Part shown: positions 8,858 through 16,999 of the stretch, piece by piece
How the letters are laid out: every line of letters begins with the position of its first letter
Numbering within the stretch: position 1 is the stretch's first letter
DNA from: Bacillota bacterium
GTDB lineage: Bacteria; Bacillota; Clostridia; Christensenellales; Aristaeellaceae
Direction: 5' to 3'
DNA: 51,902 bases
Assembly: GCA_023398575.1 (NCBI GenBank)
Contig: JAEWSC010000047.1
Location: 1-51,902 of the forward strand
Notes under the pieces: generated by a model
The model's input: only the letters and a program-made list of their open reading frames with translations
Told to the model about the DNA's origin: nothing
Databases searched by the model: none
Position numbers and translations under genes: made by a program

Positions 8858-10294
8858 ATGAAGTGTAAGTCAAAAACCATCATTCTATTATCCCTAATGT
8901 TGTTTGTATGCCTGGGCGCAGGCCGGCATGCACAGGCAGAAGTGATTACCACGGGAGATTTTCAGTATACAGTAACAAGCGGCAAAGCGGTTATCCGCTT
9001 CTATACCGGTGCAGAAACAGGCATGCTTGTTTTGCCGGACCAACTAGATGGGAACCCGGTGGTATCCATTGGGGAGGCGGCTTTTCTTGGCAATAGCTTC
9101 ACGGCTGTTACCATTCCGGCCTCCATTACTGACATCAAGCCCGGCGTATTTGGCAGCTGCATGAACTTGACCGCCATTGACGTTGCAGCCGAGAATCCTA
9201 CGTATCAGCAGGTGGACGGTGTTTTGTATGATAAAACGAAAAATGCGCTGCATACCTACCCAGCGGCAAGAGCCGCTATCGATTACCAGGTACCAAACGG
9301 GGTTACAAGCATCTACAGCGGCGCGTTTTTTATGGCATCACAGTTGATCTCCATCACGCTTCCTGAAAGCTTGACGGAGATTGGTGAAACGGCCTTTAAT
9401 GGCTGCAGCGGGCTTGTTTCCATTACAATCCCAAATGGCGTCAAAACGGTGGGAAGCCGTGCTTTCTCCATGTGCACAGCCTTGCAGTCTGTCTCCATTC
9501 CCGCAAGCGTTACGAGCATTGGCCTGAACCCCTTTGAGCTTTGCGCAAGCCTTGTTACAGTCAACGTTGATGCCGCAAATACCGTATACACGGTGTTGGG
9601 CGGAGTGCTGTTTGACAAGGTACAGGGGCTTTTGCACACGTATCCGCCAGCCTTGCCAGGCGAAAACTATCAAGTGCCATTGGGTACGCTGGCAATTGGA
9701 AGCGTGGCTTTTGCAAACAATTTGAATTTGATTGGCATTCAAATTCCCGACAGCGTTTCGGCCATTGGTGATGGTGCGTTCAGCGGCAGTGCCAAGCTGG
9801 AATCCATATTGCTGCCCAAGGGCATTACCAGACTGGAGGCCAATGTATTCGCGGCCTGCCCGAAACTAAAGGAAGTGCAAATACCCGATGGCGTGCAGTC
9901 AATCGGCGCCCAGGCGTTTTTCAACTGCGGAAAGCTTGCCAAAGTAAACATCCCCTATGGCGTAACGACTATTGAACCTTATGCCTTTGCGTATTGCATT
10001 GAGCTGTTCTCTATTGTCATACCCGGCAGTGTAGTATCCATTGGCGATTACGCGTTTATGGGCTCCGACTGGCTGGCATCCGTTGACCTTTCAGGCAGTG
10101 TCCAATCCATCGGCGCGTATGCCTTTGGCGAATGTACAAAGCTTACGTCCATCTCCCTACCCGCCAGCGTCACGACCATCGGCACTTCCGCATTTTCCGG
10201 CTGCCCAAATTTGACGGTTCGGGTGAAAAAGGATAGCTACGCCCATTCATACTTTTATGAAAATAAGCTTTCTTTTATAGTAGATAATCCATAA
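8858..10294 (+). CDS. Secreted BspA-type leucine-rich repeat protein
   Basis: A 478-residue protein with a Sec signal peptide (residues 1 to about 27, ending AQA) followed almost wholly by BspA/LRR_5 repeats of about 23 residues. The repeating unit has the form IPxSVTxIGxxAFxxCxxLxxV, with at least ten recognisable copies. There is no LPXTG anchor, transmembrane anchor or lipobox, so it is probably released or bound non-covalently. BspA-type proteins bind host or plant surface ligands; the ligand here is unknown. AAGGAG precedes the ATG and a strong terminator follows at 10336. Confidence 0.88.
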   Translation: MKCKSKTIILLSLMLFVCLGAGRHAQAEVITTGDFQYTVTSGKAVIRFYTGAETGMLVLPDQLDGNPVVSIGEAAFLGNSFTAVTIPASITDIKPGVFGSCMNLTAIDVAAENPTYQQVDGVLYDKTKNALHTYPAARAAIDYQVPNGVTSIYSGAFFMASQLISITLPESLTEIGETAFNGCSGLVSITIPNGVKTVGSRAFSMCTALQSVSIPASVTSIGLNPFELCASLVTVNVDAANTVYTVLGGVLFDKVQGLLHTYPPALPGENYQVPLGTLAIGSVAFANNLNLIGIQIPDSVSAIGDGAFSGSAKLESILLPKGITRLEANVFAACPKLKEVQIPDGVQSIGAQAFFNCGKLAKVNIPYGVTTIEPYAFAYCIELFSIVIPGSVVSIGDYAFMGSDWLASVDLSGSVQSIGAYAFGECTKLTSISLPASVTTIGTSAFSGCPNLTVRVKKDSYAHSYFYENKLSFIVDNP

Positions 10295-10335
10295 GCGGCA
10301 AAAGCAAGGCATTGTTATATACATATTGGAAGAAA

Positions 10336-10378
10336 GCGCAGGGAAGGCAAAAAGATGCCTTTCCCTGCGCTTTTTTTT
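10336..10378 (+). terminator. Intrinsic terminator after LRR protein gene
   Basis: A 14- to 15-bp stem, GCGCAGGGAAGGCA / TGCCTTTCCCTGCGC, with a short A-rich loop is followed by eight T residues. It is a textbook rho-independent terminator. Confidence 0.95.
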
Positions 10379-10400
10379 ATGTTATCCGACGGAATTGCCT

Positions 10401-10429
10401 GTTCCGCTTGTGGGAAACTATGCTATAAT
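10401..10429 (+). promoter_or_regulatory. Probable pgi promoter, extended -10
   Basis: A perfect TATAAT at 10424-10429 is preceded by TG one base earlier (TGCTATAAT), an extended -10. The -35 region 17 to 18 bases upstream is poor, as is common for extended -10 promoters. It lies 43 bases before the pgi start. Confidence 0.65.
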
Positions 10430-10468
10430 GGCATGATTCAATTTTGACGAGAACCAGAGGGGGAGTTA

Positions 10469-11887
10469 ATGATGTTCAATCAACGGATCACGCTGGACGT
10501 AAACCATATGATGACCGACACTCTTGGCCTGCAATATGGTATTGATGCAAGCCAGGTCGAAGCGCTTTCCGGCTATGCCGCAAAAGCCAATCAGGCGCTG
10601 CAAAAGAATCGCGGCACCGGCTGGCTGGGCTGGATGGAGCTGCCTTATAATCAGACTGACATCATTGCTGAAGTAGAAAAGGTCGCAGCTGATGTGCGCA
10701 AGGACTTTGACACCTTCGTGGTGCTGGGCATCGGCGGTTCGGCCTTAGGCCCCATTGCCGTGCAGCAGGCGCTGAACCATTTGCGCTACAACGAACTATC
10801 TGCCGCCAAGCGTAACGGCCCAAAGCTGTATGTGGAAGATAATATCGATCCGGAGAGGATGCAGTCGCTGCTGGACATCATTGATGTCAAAACGACTTGC
10901 TTCAACATCATCACCAAGTCCGGCGCAACTGCCGAGACCATGAGCCAATACCTGATCATCAGTGAGCTTTTGAAGAAAGAGGTTGGCGCGGGCTGGCAAA
11001 AACACATCATCGCCACCACCGATACCGAAAAGGGCAACCTGATCAAGCTGGCCAAGACCGAAGGCTTCCGCCTGTTTTACATTCCTTCCAGCGTGGGCGG
11101 CCGCTTCTCCGAGCTGTGCCCTGTGGGCCTTCTGCCCGCCGCTGTCTGCGGTATTGATGTGAAGGCCATGATCGCCGGTGCCAAGGATATGGATCAGCGC
11201 TGCAAGAATGACGATGTGTGGCAGAACCCCGCGCTTTTGGAGGCGGTGCTGCAGTACATTGCCATGCAGGATATGGACACGAATGTTCAGGTGGTCATGC
11301 CTTATGCTGACAGCTTGAAATACATGGCCGACTGGTTCTGCCAGCTGTGGGCCGAATCTCTGGGCAAGAACGTTACCAGAAAGGGCATGGCGGTGAATGT
11401 GGGCCAGACCCCCACCAAGGCCCTGGGTGTTACCGATCAGCACAGCCAGCTGCAGCTTTATACCGAAGGCCCCTATGACAAGATCATCACCTTCTTGAAA
11501 GTCGGTGCCTTCCGCAATGAATCGCCCATTCCCCACGGCTGTGAGGAATTCCCGGATGTAGCCTTCCTGGGCGGCAAGAGCTTAAATCAGCTGCTGGCCG
11601 CAGAACTGGCGGGTACCGAATACGCGCTGTACCGGGCCGGCCGCATGAGCCAGGTGATTACCCTGCCCGAGGTTAATGCTCATACCATTGGCCAGCTGCT
11701 GTACTTCTTCCAGATGGCTACCGCCTATGCCGGTGAATTGTTCGATATCGACGCTTTCAACCAACCCGGCGTAGAGGAAAGCAAAATCGCCTCCTACGCG
11801 GTGCTGGGCAATGAAAGTGAAAAGTACGCGAAAAAGCGCCGGGAGATGACCGGTAAGCCTGAAGCGAAAAAGGAATATATATTGTAA
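10469..11887 (+). CDS. pgi: Glucose-6-phosphate isomerase
   Basis: PGI (472 residues, or 471 from the second ATG) interconverts glucose 6-phosphate and fructose 6-phosphate in glycolysis and gluconeogenesis. Visible features: the sugar-phosphate-binding SIS-type loop GIGGSALGP, the ITKSGATAET phosphate site, GGRFSELCPVG, DQHSQLQLYTEGP with the family signature, and NESPIPHGCEE. The start follows a GAGGGGGAG ribosome binding site. The gene is single, with its own probable promoter (10424) and a hairpin at 11894-11931 after the stop. It links imported hexoses to central metabolism. Confidence 0.97.
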   Translation: MMFNQRITLDVNHMMTDTLGLQYGIDASQVEALSGYAAKANQALQKNRGTGWLGWMELPYNQTDIIAEVEKVAADVRKDFDTFVVLGIGGSALGPIAVQQALNHLRYNELSAAKRNGPKLYVEDNIDPERMQSLLDIIDVKTTCFNIITKSGATAETMSQYLIISELLKKEVGAGWQKHIIATTDTEKGNLIKLAKTEGFRLFYIPSSVGGRFSELCPVGLLPAAVCGIDVKAMIAGAKDMDQRCKNDDVWQNPALLEAVLQYIAMQDMDTNVQVVMPYADSLKYMADWFCQLWAESLGKNVTRKGMAVNVGQTPTKALGVTDQHSQLQLYTEGPYDKIITFLKVGAFRNESPIPHGCEEFPDVAFLGGKSLNQLLAAELAGTEYALYRAGRMSQVITLPEVNAHTIGQLLYFFQMATAYAGELFDIDAFNQPGVEESKIASYAVLGNESEKYAKKRREMTGKPEAKKEYIL

Positions 11888-11893
11888 GGATTA

Positions 11894-11931
11894 GCGGGGA
11901 TGCCTTCTTTTCAAAAAGACGGCATCCCCGC
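11894..11931. terminator. Hairpin between pgi and MFS gene
   Basis: GCGGGGATGCC and GGCATCCCCGC form a perfect 11-bp stem between convergent genes. No T-run follows on either strand, so termination strength is uncertain; it may be an mRNA 3'-end stabiliser. Confidence 0.5.
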
Positions 11932-11953
11932 ACCTCTTCCTAGAAAACTTTTT

Positions 11954-13222
11954 TCAGGCAGGATCAGCAGGCTGTTCTTTTTGGATTACCCGTGCAATCC
12001 CAAGCGCTACAGCGGATTCGCCTATGACCAGGCAAAGGTTCATAATCAGGGGAAGGACCCTGCTCAACTGGGCAGCCTGCCCAGCGATCCACCCGGCAGG
12101 CAGGCTGATAAGCAGGATGCTCGCGAACATCAAACTGTTGATACGTGCCCTCTCTCCACTGGGAATGCTCAGCGACATCAATGATTCCATTACTGGCCCA
12201 AGCATGGCCAGCGCAAAGGCATCGCACGCGGCGGAAAAGAACACGGCCCCTTTAGCGGCTGCACCCATCGGCAAAAGAAGCAGCAATGTAATAAGTCCTA
12301 ACCCCTGGGCTGTAAAGCCCAGAAGAAGCGGGCGGCGGACGCGCAGAAGGTTGATGCGTGGGGTAATCATAATATAAGCCAGCAAGGTGACAACCGCTTT
12401 GACCATGGGGAAAACGGAAAGATTGGAATCGCTTATCCCATATTTATCTGTGACAAACAGCGGCCAGAAATTCGCCTGAACCGTGTTAAAGCAGGTCATG
12501 AGCACCATCAATAGCAAGCACAGCAGCAAGTGCTTTTGCTTAAGTGCTTCTTTAAATGCGGGCCAGGCGCCAAAGGAAAGGGCTAAAATGGAGCGGCCCT
12601 TGCATTCCTGTATGCGCTGCTCTCCCATGCTGCTCTCAAAGGACAGGCGGTATTGTATTGAGAATTTGAGGGTCATCAAAACCATTGCCAGCCCATACAG
12701 CCCGCGCATAGCGGGCACCAGCTCATTTCGTTCAACGAACAAGCCGTAGAGCGGCGAAAGAAAGCCTGCAAGCAGCCCCATAATGTTCAGGATCGTATAG
12801 ATGTTCACCATCTGTTTCATATCGCCATCTTCCACTATCATGCAGCTGAAGCTGTTTCCGGTTACGCGCCACATGCTGTTAAAGGCGGCAGCAAGTACAA
12901 AAAACCAATAATTCTGGGCAAACGCCCAGAGTGCGCAGGATATGGTCCAACTCAATAGGCCGAATATCAGCATCGTTTTGCGCCTTCCGAACCGATCGAC
13001 GATCGCGCCGGACAATAGTCCCCACACAAGCTCCATGGCAAGGGCCAGGCTGGCAATGGCGCCGATTTGCGCATCTATAAGGCCGATTGCCGACATATAC
13101 AAGGATGCAAAAGGCAGCAAGAGATTATAGGGAACTGCCCATAAGGGTTCAGTAAACACACATGCCCTTTGGTTTCCCTTCAAAGAACGCAAGGATGTAT
13201 ATAAGGCTTGAACAGCCAACAT
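11954..13222 (-). CDS. Major facilitator superfamily transporter
   Basis: A 422-residue membrane protein with about 12 hydrophobic segments. Motif A between helices 2 and 3 is clear (GAIVDRFGRRKT), identifying the major facilitator superfamily. MFS proteins move small solutes or drugs by uniport, symport or antiport; the substrate cannot be deduced here. The start is supported by GAAGGAG about ten bases upstream. It is convergent with pgi. A possible 34-residue small ORF lies just upstream on the same strand (13245-13349). Confidence 0.88.
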   Translation of the reverse strand: MLAVQALYTSLRSLKGNQRACVFTEPLWAVPYNLLLPFASLYMSAIGLIDAQIGAIASLALAMELVWGLLSGAIVDRFGRRKTMLIFGLLSWTISCALWAFAQNYWFFVLAAAFNSMWRVTGNSFSCMIVEDGDMKQMVNIYTILNIMGLLAGFLSPLYGLFVERNELVPAMRGLYGLAMVLMTLKFSIQYRLSFESSMGEQRIQECKGRSILALSFGAWPAFKEALKQKHLLLCLLLMVLMTCFNTVQANFWPLFVTDKYGISDSNLSVFPMVKAVVTLLAYIMITPRINLLRVRRPLLLGFTAQGLGLITLLLLLPMGAAAKGAVFFSAACDAFALAMLGPVMESLMSLSIPSGERARINSLMFASILLISLPAGWIAGQAAQLSRVLPLIMNLCLVIGESAVALGIARVIQKEQPADPA

Positions 13223-13244
13223 GTTTCAAAACTCCTTCTCTATG

Positions 13245-13349
13245 CTAAATGACATCAACTCCTTTCAAAACATCTCGACCGGCTAAGGAGTGTAAAAAAA
13301 CGCGTTGTTCAGTTTGAGCATGGCTTAGAATCGCCTGCTTGGTAGGCAT
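13245..13349 (-). CDS. Possible small protein upstream of the MFS gene
   Basis: A 34-codon ORF on the minus strand, starting at ATG 13349 with AAGGAG about ten bases upstream and ending in TAG 22 bases before the MFS start. The product is soluble in character, starts MPTKQAILSHA and ends KGVDVI; I recognise no family. It could be a small protein or a leader peptide coupled to the transporter, or chance. The evidence is the ribosome binding site and position only. Confidence 0.3.
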   Translation of the reverse strand: MPTKQAILSHAQTEQRVFLHSLAGRDVLKGVDVI

Positions 13350-13448
13350 ATCGGCACCGCTCCTTATTCAAAAATGTACGAAGCTCATTTTCCTCATCAT
13401 ATAGGAGGATTGGGCAGCTTGTCAATTGCATATGACTTTCCAAGCCAA

Positions 13449-13491
13449 TTAAAAACGGGGATGGCTTCGCTTTGTGGAAGCCATCCCCGTT
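13449..13491 (-). terminator. Intrinsic terminator after the acetate-type transporter
   Basis: On the minus strand a 14-bp stem (ACGGGGATGGCTTC / GAAGCCATCCCCGT) with a short loop is followed by TTTTTAATT. It lies 12 bases after the stop of the SatP/YaaH gene. Confidence 0.85.
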
Positions 13492-13502
13492 TATATACAT
13501 TA

Positions 13503-14066
13503 TTATAGAGGCAGAATCTTTTTACCAAACTCACCGTTGATGATTTGCGCAGCACTGTTGTAAATGGCAGAAAGGCCGCAGAAAATGCCCACAATGCCGG
13601 CAGCGGTTTTGACTGCGTGTATGCCCGTAAAGTCGCCGATGGCCAGCAGAAAAAAGAGGATTGTCAGTGAGCCGAAAACTACTTGTGTCGCACGATTGTG
13701 ACGCAGCGTGCCGACAAACATCACCAATGTGAAAACGCCCCACAGCAAGAGATAAAAGCCTACGGAAGCGGCGTCGGCTGCCCCAACGGCAGCGCCCGGG
13801 TTCGCCCAAATCACAATTAGTGACCACCAGAAAAATCCATATGCTGTAAACGCCGTTGCACCAAAGGTGTTCCCTTTTTTAAACTCCATGATGCCGGCAA
13901 TAATCTGCGCAGCGCCGCCCAGCGCAAAGCCCATGGCCGCTATGACAATAGAGAGGGGAAGAATGCCGGCGTTGTGCAGGTTTAAAAGCACGGTGGTCAT
14001 GCCAAAGCCTAACAGGCCCAGCGGGGCGGGATTGGCGATCGGGTTTTTCTGTTCCGGCAAGCTCAT
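13503..14066 (-). CDS. Acetate/succinate transporter family protein (GPR1/FUN34/SatP)
   Basis: A 187-residue protein with six hydrophobic segments and the family hallmark NPAPLGLLGFGMTT near the N-terminus, matching the NPxPLGL motif of the AceTr (GPR1/FUN34/YaaH) family. Members carry acetate, succinate or protons across the membrane. In a fermenting anaerobe an acetate export or uptake role is plausible. The frame is open further upstream to 14120, but GGAGG at 8 to 12 bases before the ATG at 14066 fixes the start. A terminator follows at 13449-13491. Confidence 0.9.
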   Translation of the reverse strand: MSLPEQKNPIANPAPLGLLGFGMTTVLLNLHNAGILPLSIVIAAMGFALGGAAQIIAGIMEFKKGNTFGATAFTAYGFFWWSLIVIWANPGAAVGAADAASVGFYLLLWGVFTLVMFVGTLRHNRATQVVFGSLTILFFLLAIGDFTGIHAVKTAAGIVGIFCGLSAIYNSAAQIINGEFGKKILPL

Positions 14067-14276
14067 GAAAAATCCTCCAATATAATAAATATGTTTTTTG
14101 GCGGCTGAATTTGGCCGCACAATTTGTGATTATACCATGGGCGGCTGCAGGCGGCAATCAGAAAAAGATAGGATTTTTTACTCGCCGGTATCTCATTGTG
14201 TGCAATAAAATCTATGAATGTACGGCGTCTGACACATGTGGTAGAATAAGGGTAAACAATCAAAAGAGGTATGCAT

Positions 14277-15221
14277 ATGAAAAAGCTTACAACGCAAGCG
14301 TTGAAAGAGATCACGCAATGGATACACCAAAGTGCAAGGCCTATCGATTTGGCGGTATGGCAGTACCACTTTGAGGGCGGCAGCCGCGAAACAGTTTTGA
14401 AAGAACTGACCTTTTATCAAAATGCGGATGGCGGCTTCGGTAATGTTCTGGAGCCGGATTGCTGGAACCCTGAGTCATCACCTTATACTACATTGCAGGC
14501 TATCCGAATACTGCTTGCGGTTGGTGTTGTGGATAGAGAACATCCCTTTATGAAGGAAGCCTTCCGTTATTTGCTGGAGTGTTCCCACCAGCGGGAGTAT
14601 GGCTGGCTCTTCAGCATCCCTACCAATGATGCGCATGCCCACGCCCCTTGGTGGACCTATAGCGAAGAGGCGAACACCTACGAAAGCATTGGCCTAACCG
14701 CTGAGCTGGCAGGTGTTGTTTTGCTGCTATGCGAAAAGGGTTCGGCACTTTACGAAAAGGCAGAGTTGTTTGCCAATGGAGTTATTCAAAAACTAAACAG
14801 CTCTGCTGTGCATGGCGATATGGGCCTGGGCGGGTATATAGAGCTGCTCCAATACATACATAAGGCAGGGCTTCAAACACGTTATGATGTGGCATTCTTG
14901 ACAGATGCGCTGCGCAAGCTTGTAAATGCGACCATCGAGCGGGATACGTCAAAATGGGTATATTATGGAGCGCACCCATCCCGGTATATCACATCGCCTG
15001 ACTGCCCCTTTTTTCAAGAAAACGAGGATATCGTTCAGGCAGAGCTTGATTTCTTGATTGATACCAGGCCGCAGAATGGCATTTGGCCCATACCGTGGAG
15101 TTGGTTTGACAACAACGAAAAATATCCCAGGCAGTTTGCCATTAGTGAAAACTGGTGGAAGGCCATCAAGGGCACGGAAAAGGTGCTTTATCTGAAGCAA
15201 TTTGGCAGGCTTGATGTGTAA
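14277..15221 (+). CDS. Alpha/alpha-toroid protein, prenyltransferase/cyclase-like
   Basis: A 314-residue soluble protein without a signal peptide. It has repeated segments like those of the squalene cyclase / protein prenyltransferase alpha-alpha toroid fold: YQNADGGFGN near residue 45, a REYGWLF segment near 105, LGGYIE near 185 and NGIWPIPWSWFDN near 275. The catalytic DxDD of squalene-hopene cyclases is not evident, so cyclase activity is doubtful; it may bind or process a hydrophobic or carbohydrate ligand. AAAGAGG lies seven bases before the ATG at 14277 (another ATG is at 14271). It stands alone between an acetate transporter and the sugar sensor genes. Function is unknown. Confidence 0.6.
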   Translation: MKKLTTQALKEITQWIHQSARPIDLAVWQYHFEGGSRETVLKELTFYQNADGGFGNVLEPDCWNPESSPYTTLQAIRILLAVGVVDREHPFMKEAFRYLLECSHQREYGWLFSIPTNDAHAHAPWWTYSEEANTYESIGLTAELAGVVLLLCEKGSALYEKAELFANGVIQKLNSSAVHGDMGLGGYIELLQYIHKAGLQTRYDVAFLTDALRKLVNATIERDTSKWVYYGAHPSRYITSPDCPFFQENEDIVQAELDFLIDTRPQNGIWPIPWSWFDNNEKYPRQFAISENWWKAIKGTEKVLYLKQFGRLDV

Positions 15222-15331
15222 TCCTCCCTCCTTTAGCCAGTGTAATCAAGTGGGAGGCACTTCATATAGTGAGGTGCTTCCTGCTGCATATATACACGTT
15301 GGTCCAGGGTGTTCCTATCCGGCAGGATTTA

Positions 15332-15340
15332 TGTTATATT
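15332..15340 (+). promoter_or_regulatory. Possible promoter -10 for the sensor operon
   Basis: TATATT at 15335-15340 with TG one base before it (extended -10), 36 bases before the response regulator start. No good -35 box is seen. A hairpin (GGAGGCAC/GTGCTTCC) lies upstream at about 15252-15281. Confidence 0.35.
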
Positions 15341-15376
15341 GTAGCCAAAGCGTAAAGCAGGAGATTGAGAAAAAGA

Positions 15377-16999
15377 ATGTACCGACTGATGCTGGTAGAT
15401 GACGAGCCGGAGATTCGCGACGGCTTACAGGAGATTATTCAGTGGGAACAGGAAGGGTTCCAGGTCGTCGGCGTGGCGGAAAACGGGCTGGAGGCATTGC
15501 AGGTGGCGCAGAACGTATCGCCTGATCTGGTGGTGACTGACATCCGTATGCCCTTTATGGATGGGCTGGAAGTGGCGCGTCGCATGCGTAAAATGCTGCC
15601 AGCTGTACAGTTTGTGGTGTTGAGCGGCTATGATGAATTTGATTATGCACGCCAGGCCATACAAATACAGATCAAGGATTATGTGTTAAAGCCCATCTCC
15701 TCGGATGAGTTTGTGCAGGTGCTGCGCCGCGTAAAAAGCCACTTGGATGAGGACTTTGCCCAGCGCAGTGACGTGAAAATATTAAAGGAGCATCTAAAGA
15801 GCAGCCTTCCGGTGTTGAAGGAGCTTTTACTAACTTCCCTGCTCAGCGGCGGGATATCCCATAAGGAGGCCATTGCAAGCGCCCAAAGATATGATCTTTC
15901 CATTGAAAGCCCCCGCTACGCAGTAGCCCTTCTTCGCATTGGCGGCATCTTGGGCACAAAAACAGAGCATGATTTGGCCGGCGATCAAGAGCTTATGCGC
16001 TTTGCGGTCATGAACATTGTGGACGAGGTGCTGAAAGACAGTATTTCCTGTCAGGTATTTCATTACAATGGTTTGATTGCTGTTTTGTTTTTGATCAGCG
16101 AGGAGGAATACCAGCCCTTCTCCCAGGTCATGGATGTGTTGGAAACGGCACGTCAAACGGTGCTCCGCTATCTGGATTGCATGACGGCTATCGGCGTCAG
16201 CAACCCCTGTTCGCAGCTTGCGCAATTACATCATGCGGCCCAGCAGGCGGCATCCGCCCTGGATCAGTCTGCTTTAATCGATGATGGACAGGTGCTGAAT
16301 ATCGCCGATGTGGAGCCTGGCAGCGCCAGACAGCTTACGGCGGAGGAGATAACGCTGCGGGCCTTATCCAACAGTATCAAACTTGGGAATATTGCAGAGA
16401 CGGAAGAGCTTGTTCATCAATTGATGGCGGAGGTCAAACGGTCCAAGGCAGCCTTTCGGGATTACCAGGTATATCTTTTGGAAATTTACCTGGCGATTAT
16501 ACGCACCGGCCGTGACTTGGAAGTGGAATGGTCTGAGCGGGAAGGGGTGCCTGTTACCCTGGAAGCCATGCTGAAATGCCGAGATCTGGAGAAAACAGAG
16601 GAAATGCTGTGCTCCCTCTGCCGCTATTTGACCAGTTCCATCCGGGATACGAGGCTGGAATCGGGCAGGCTGTTGGTACAAAAGGCAGTGGAGTATGTAA
16701 GTGCGCGCTACCATTTGAGTGACGTTTCTTTAGAAAAGGTATGCAGGCATTTGCACATCAGCGCTGCTTACTTCTCTACGCTGTTTAAAAGGGAAACAAA
16801 GAAGACGTTTCATCAGTATTTGACAGAGCTGCGCATGGACAAGGCCATGACGCTTTTAACAGGCAGCGATTTAAAGACTGCCGATATCTCCATACAGGTG
16901 GGGTTGGGTGACCCCAGCTATTTCAGCTATTCCTTCAAAAAGCACTTTGGCATATCCCCATCCCAGGCCAGAAAGGTTCAAAGGGAGGACAAGCCATGA
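15377..16999 (+). CDS. YesN-type response regulator (REC + AraC HTH)
   Basis: A 540-residue response regulator. Residues 1-120 are a receiver domain with the acidic pair Asp8-Asp9, phospho-acceptor Asp55 in VVTDIRMPF and Lys in DYVLKPI. The middle 280 residues are a linker of the YesN type. The last 100 residues are an AraC-type double helix-turn-helix (LEKVCRHLHISAAYFSTLFK; ADISIQVGLGDPSYFSYSFKKHFG) that binds DNA. It should activate sugar-use genes on phosphorylation by the kinase encoded next, whose ATG overlaps its stop. The start at 15377 is chosen for the conserved MYRLMLVDDEP; the frame opens at a TTG at 15365. Confidence 0.93.
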   Translation: MYRLMLVDDEPEIRDGLQEIIQWEQEGFQVVGVAENGLEALQVAQNVSPDLVVTDIRMPFMDGLEVARRMRKMLPAVQFVVLSGYDEFDYARQAIQIQIKDYVLKPISSDEFVQVLRRVKSHLDEDFAQRSDVKILKEHLKSSLPVLKELLLTSLLSGGISHKEAIASAQRYDLSIESPRYAVALLRIGGILGTKTEHDLAGDQELMRFAVMNIVDEVLKDSISCQVFHYNGLIAVLFLISEEEYQPFSQVMDVLETARQTVLRYLDCMTAIGVSNPCSQLAQLHHAAQQAASALDQSALIDDGQVLNIADVEPGSARQLTAEEITLRALSNSIKLGNIAETEELVHQLMAEVKRSKAAFRDYQVYLLEIYLAIIRTGRDLEVEWSEREGVPVTLEAMLKCRDLEKTEEMLCSLCRYLTSSIRDTRLESGRLLVQKAVEYVSARYHLSDVSLEKVCRHLHISAAYFSTLFKRETKKTFHQYLTELRMDKAMTLLTGSDLKTADISIQVGLGDPSYFSYSFKKHFGISPSQARKVQREDKP

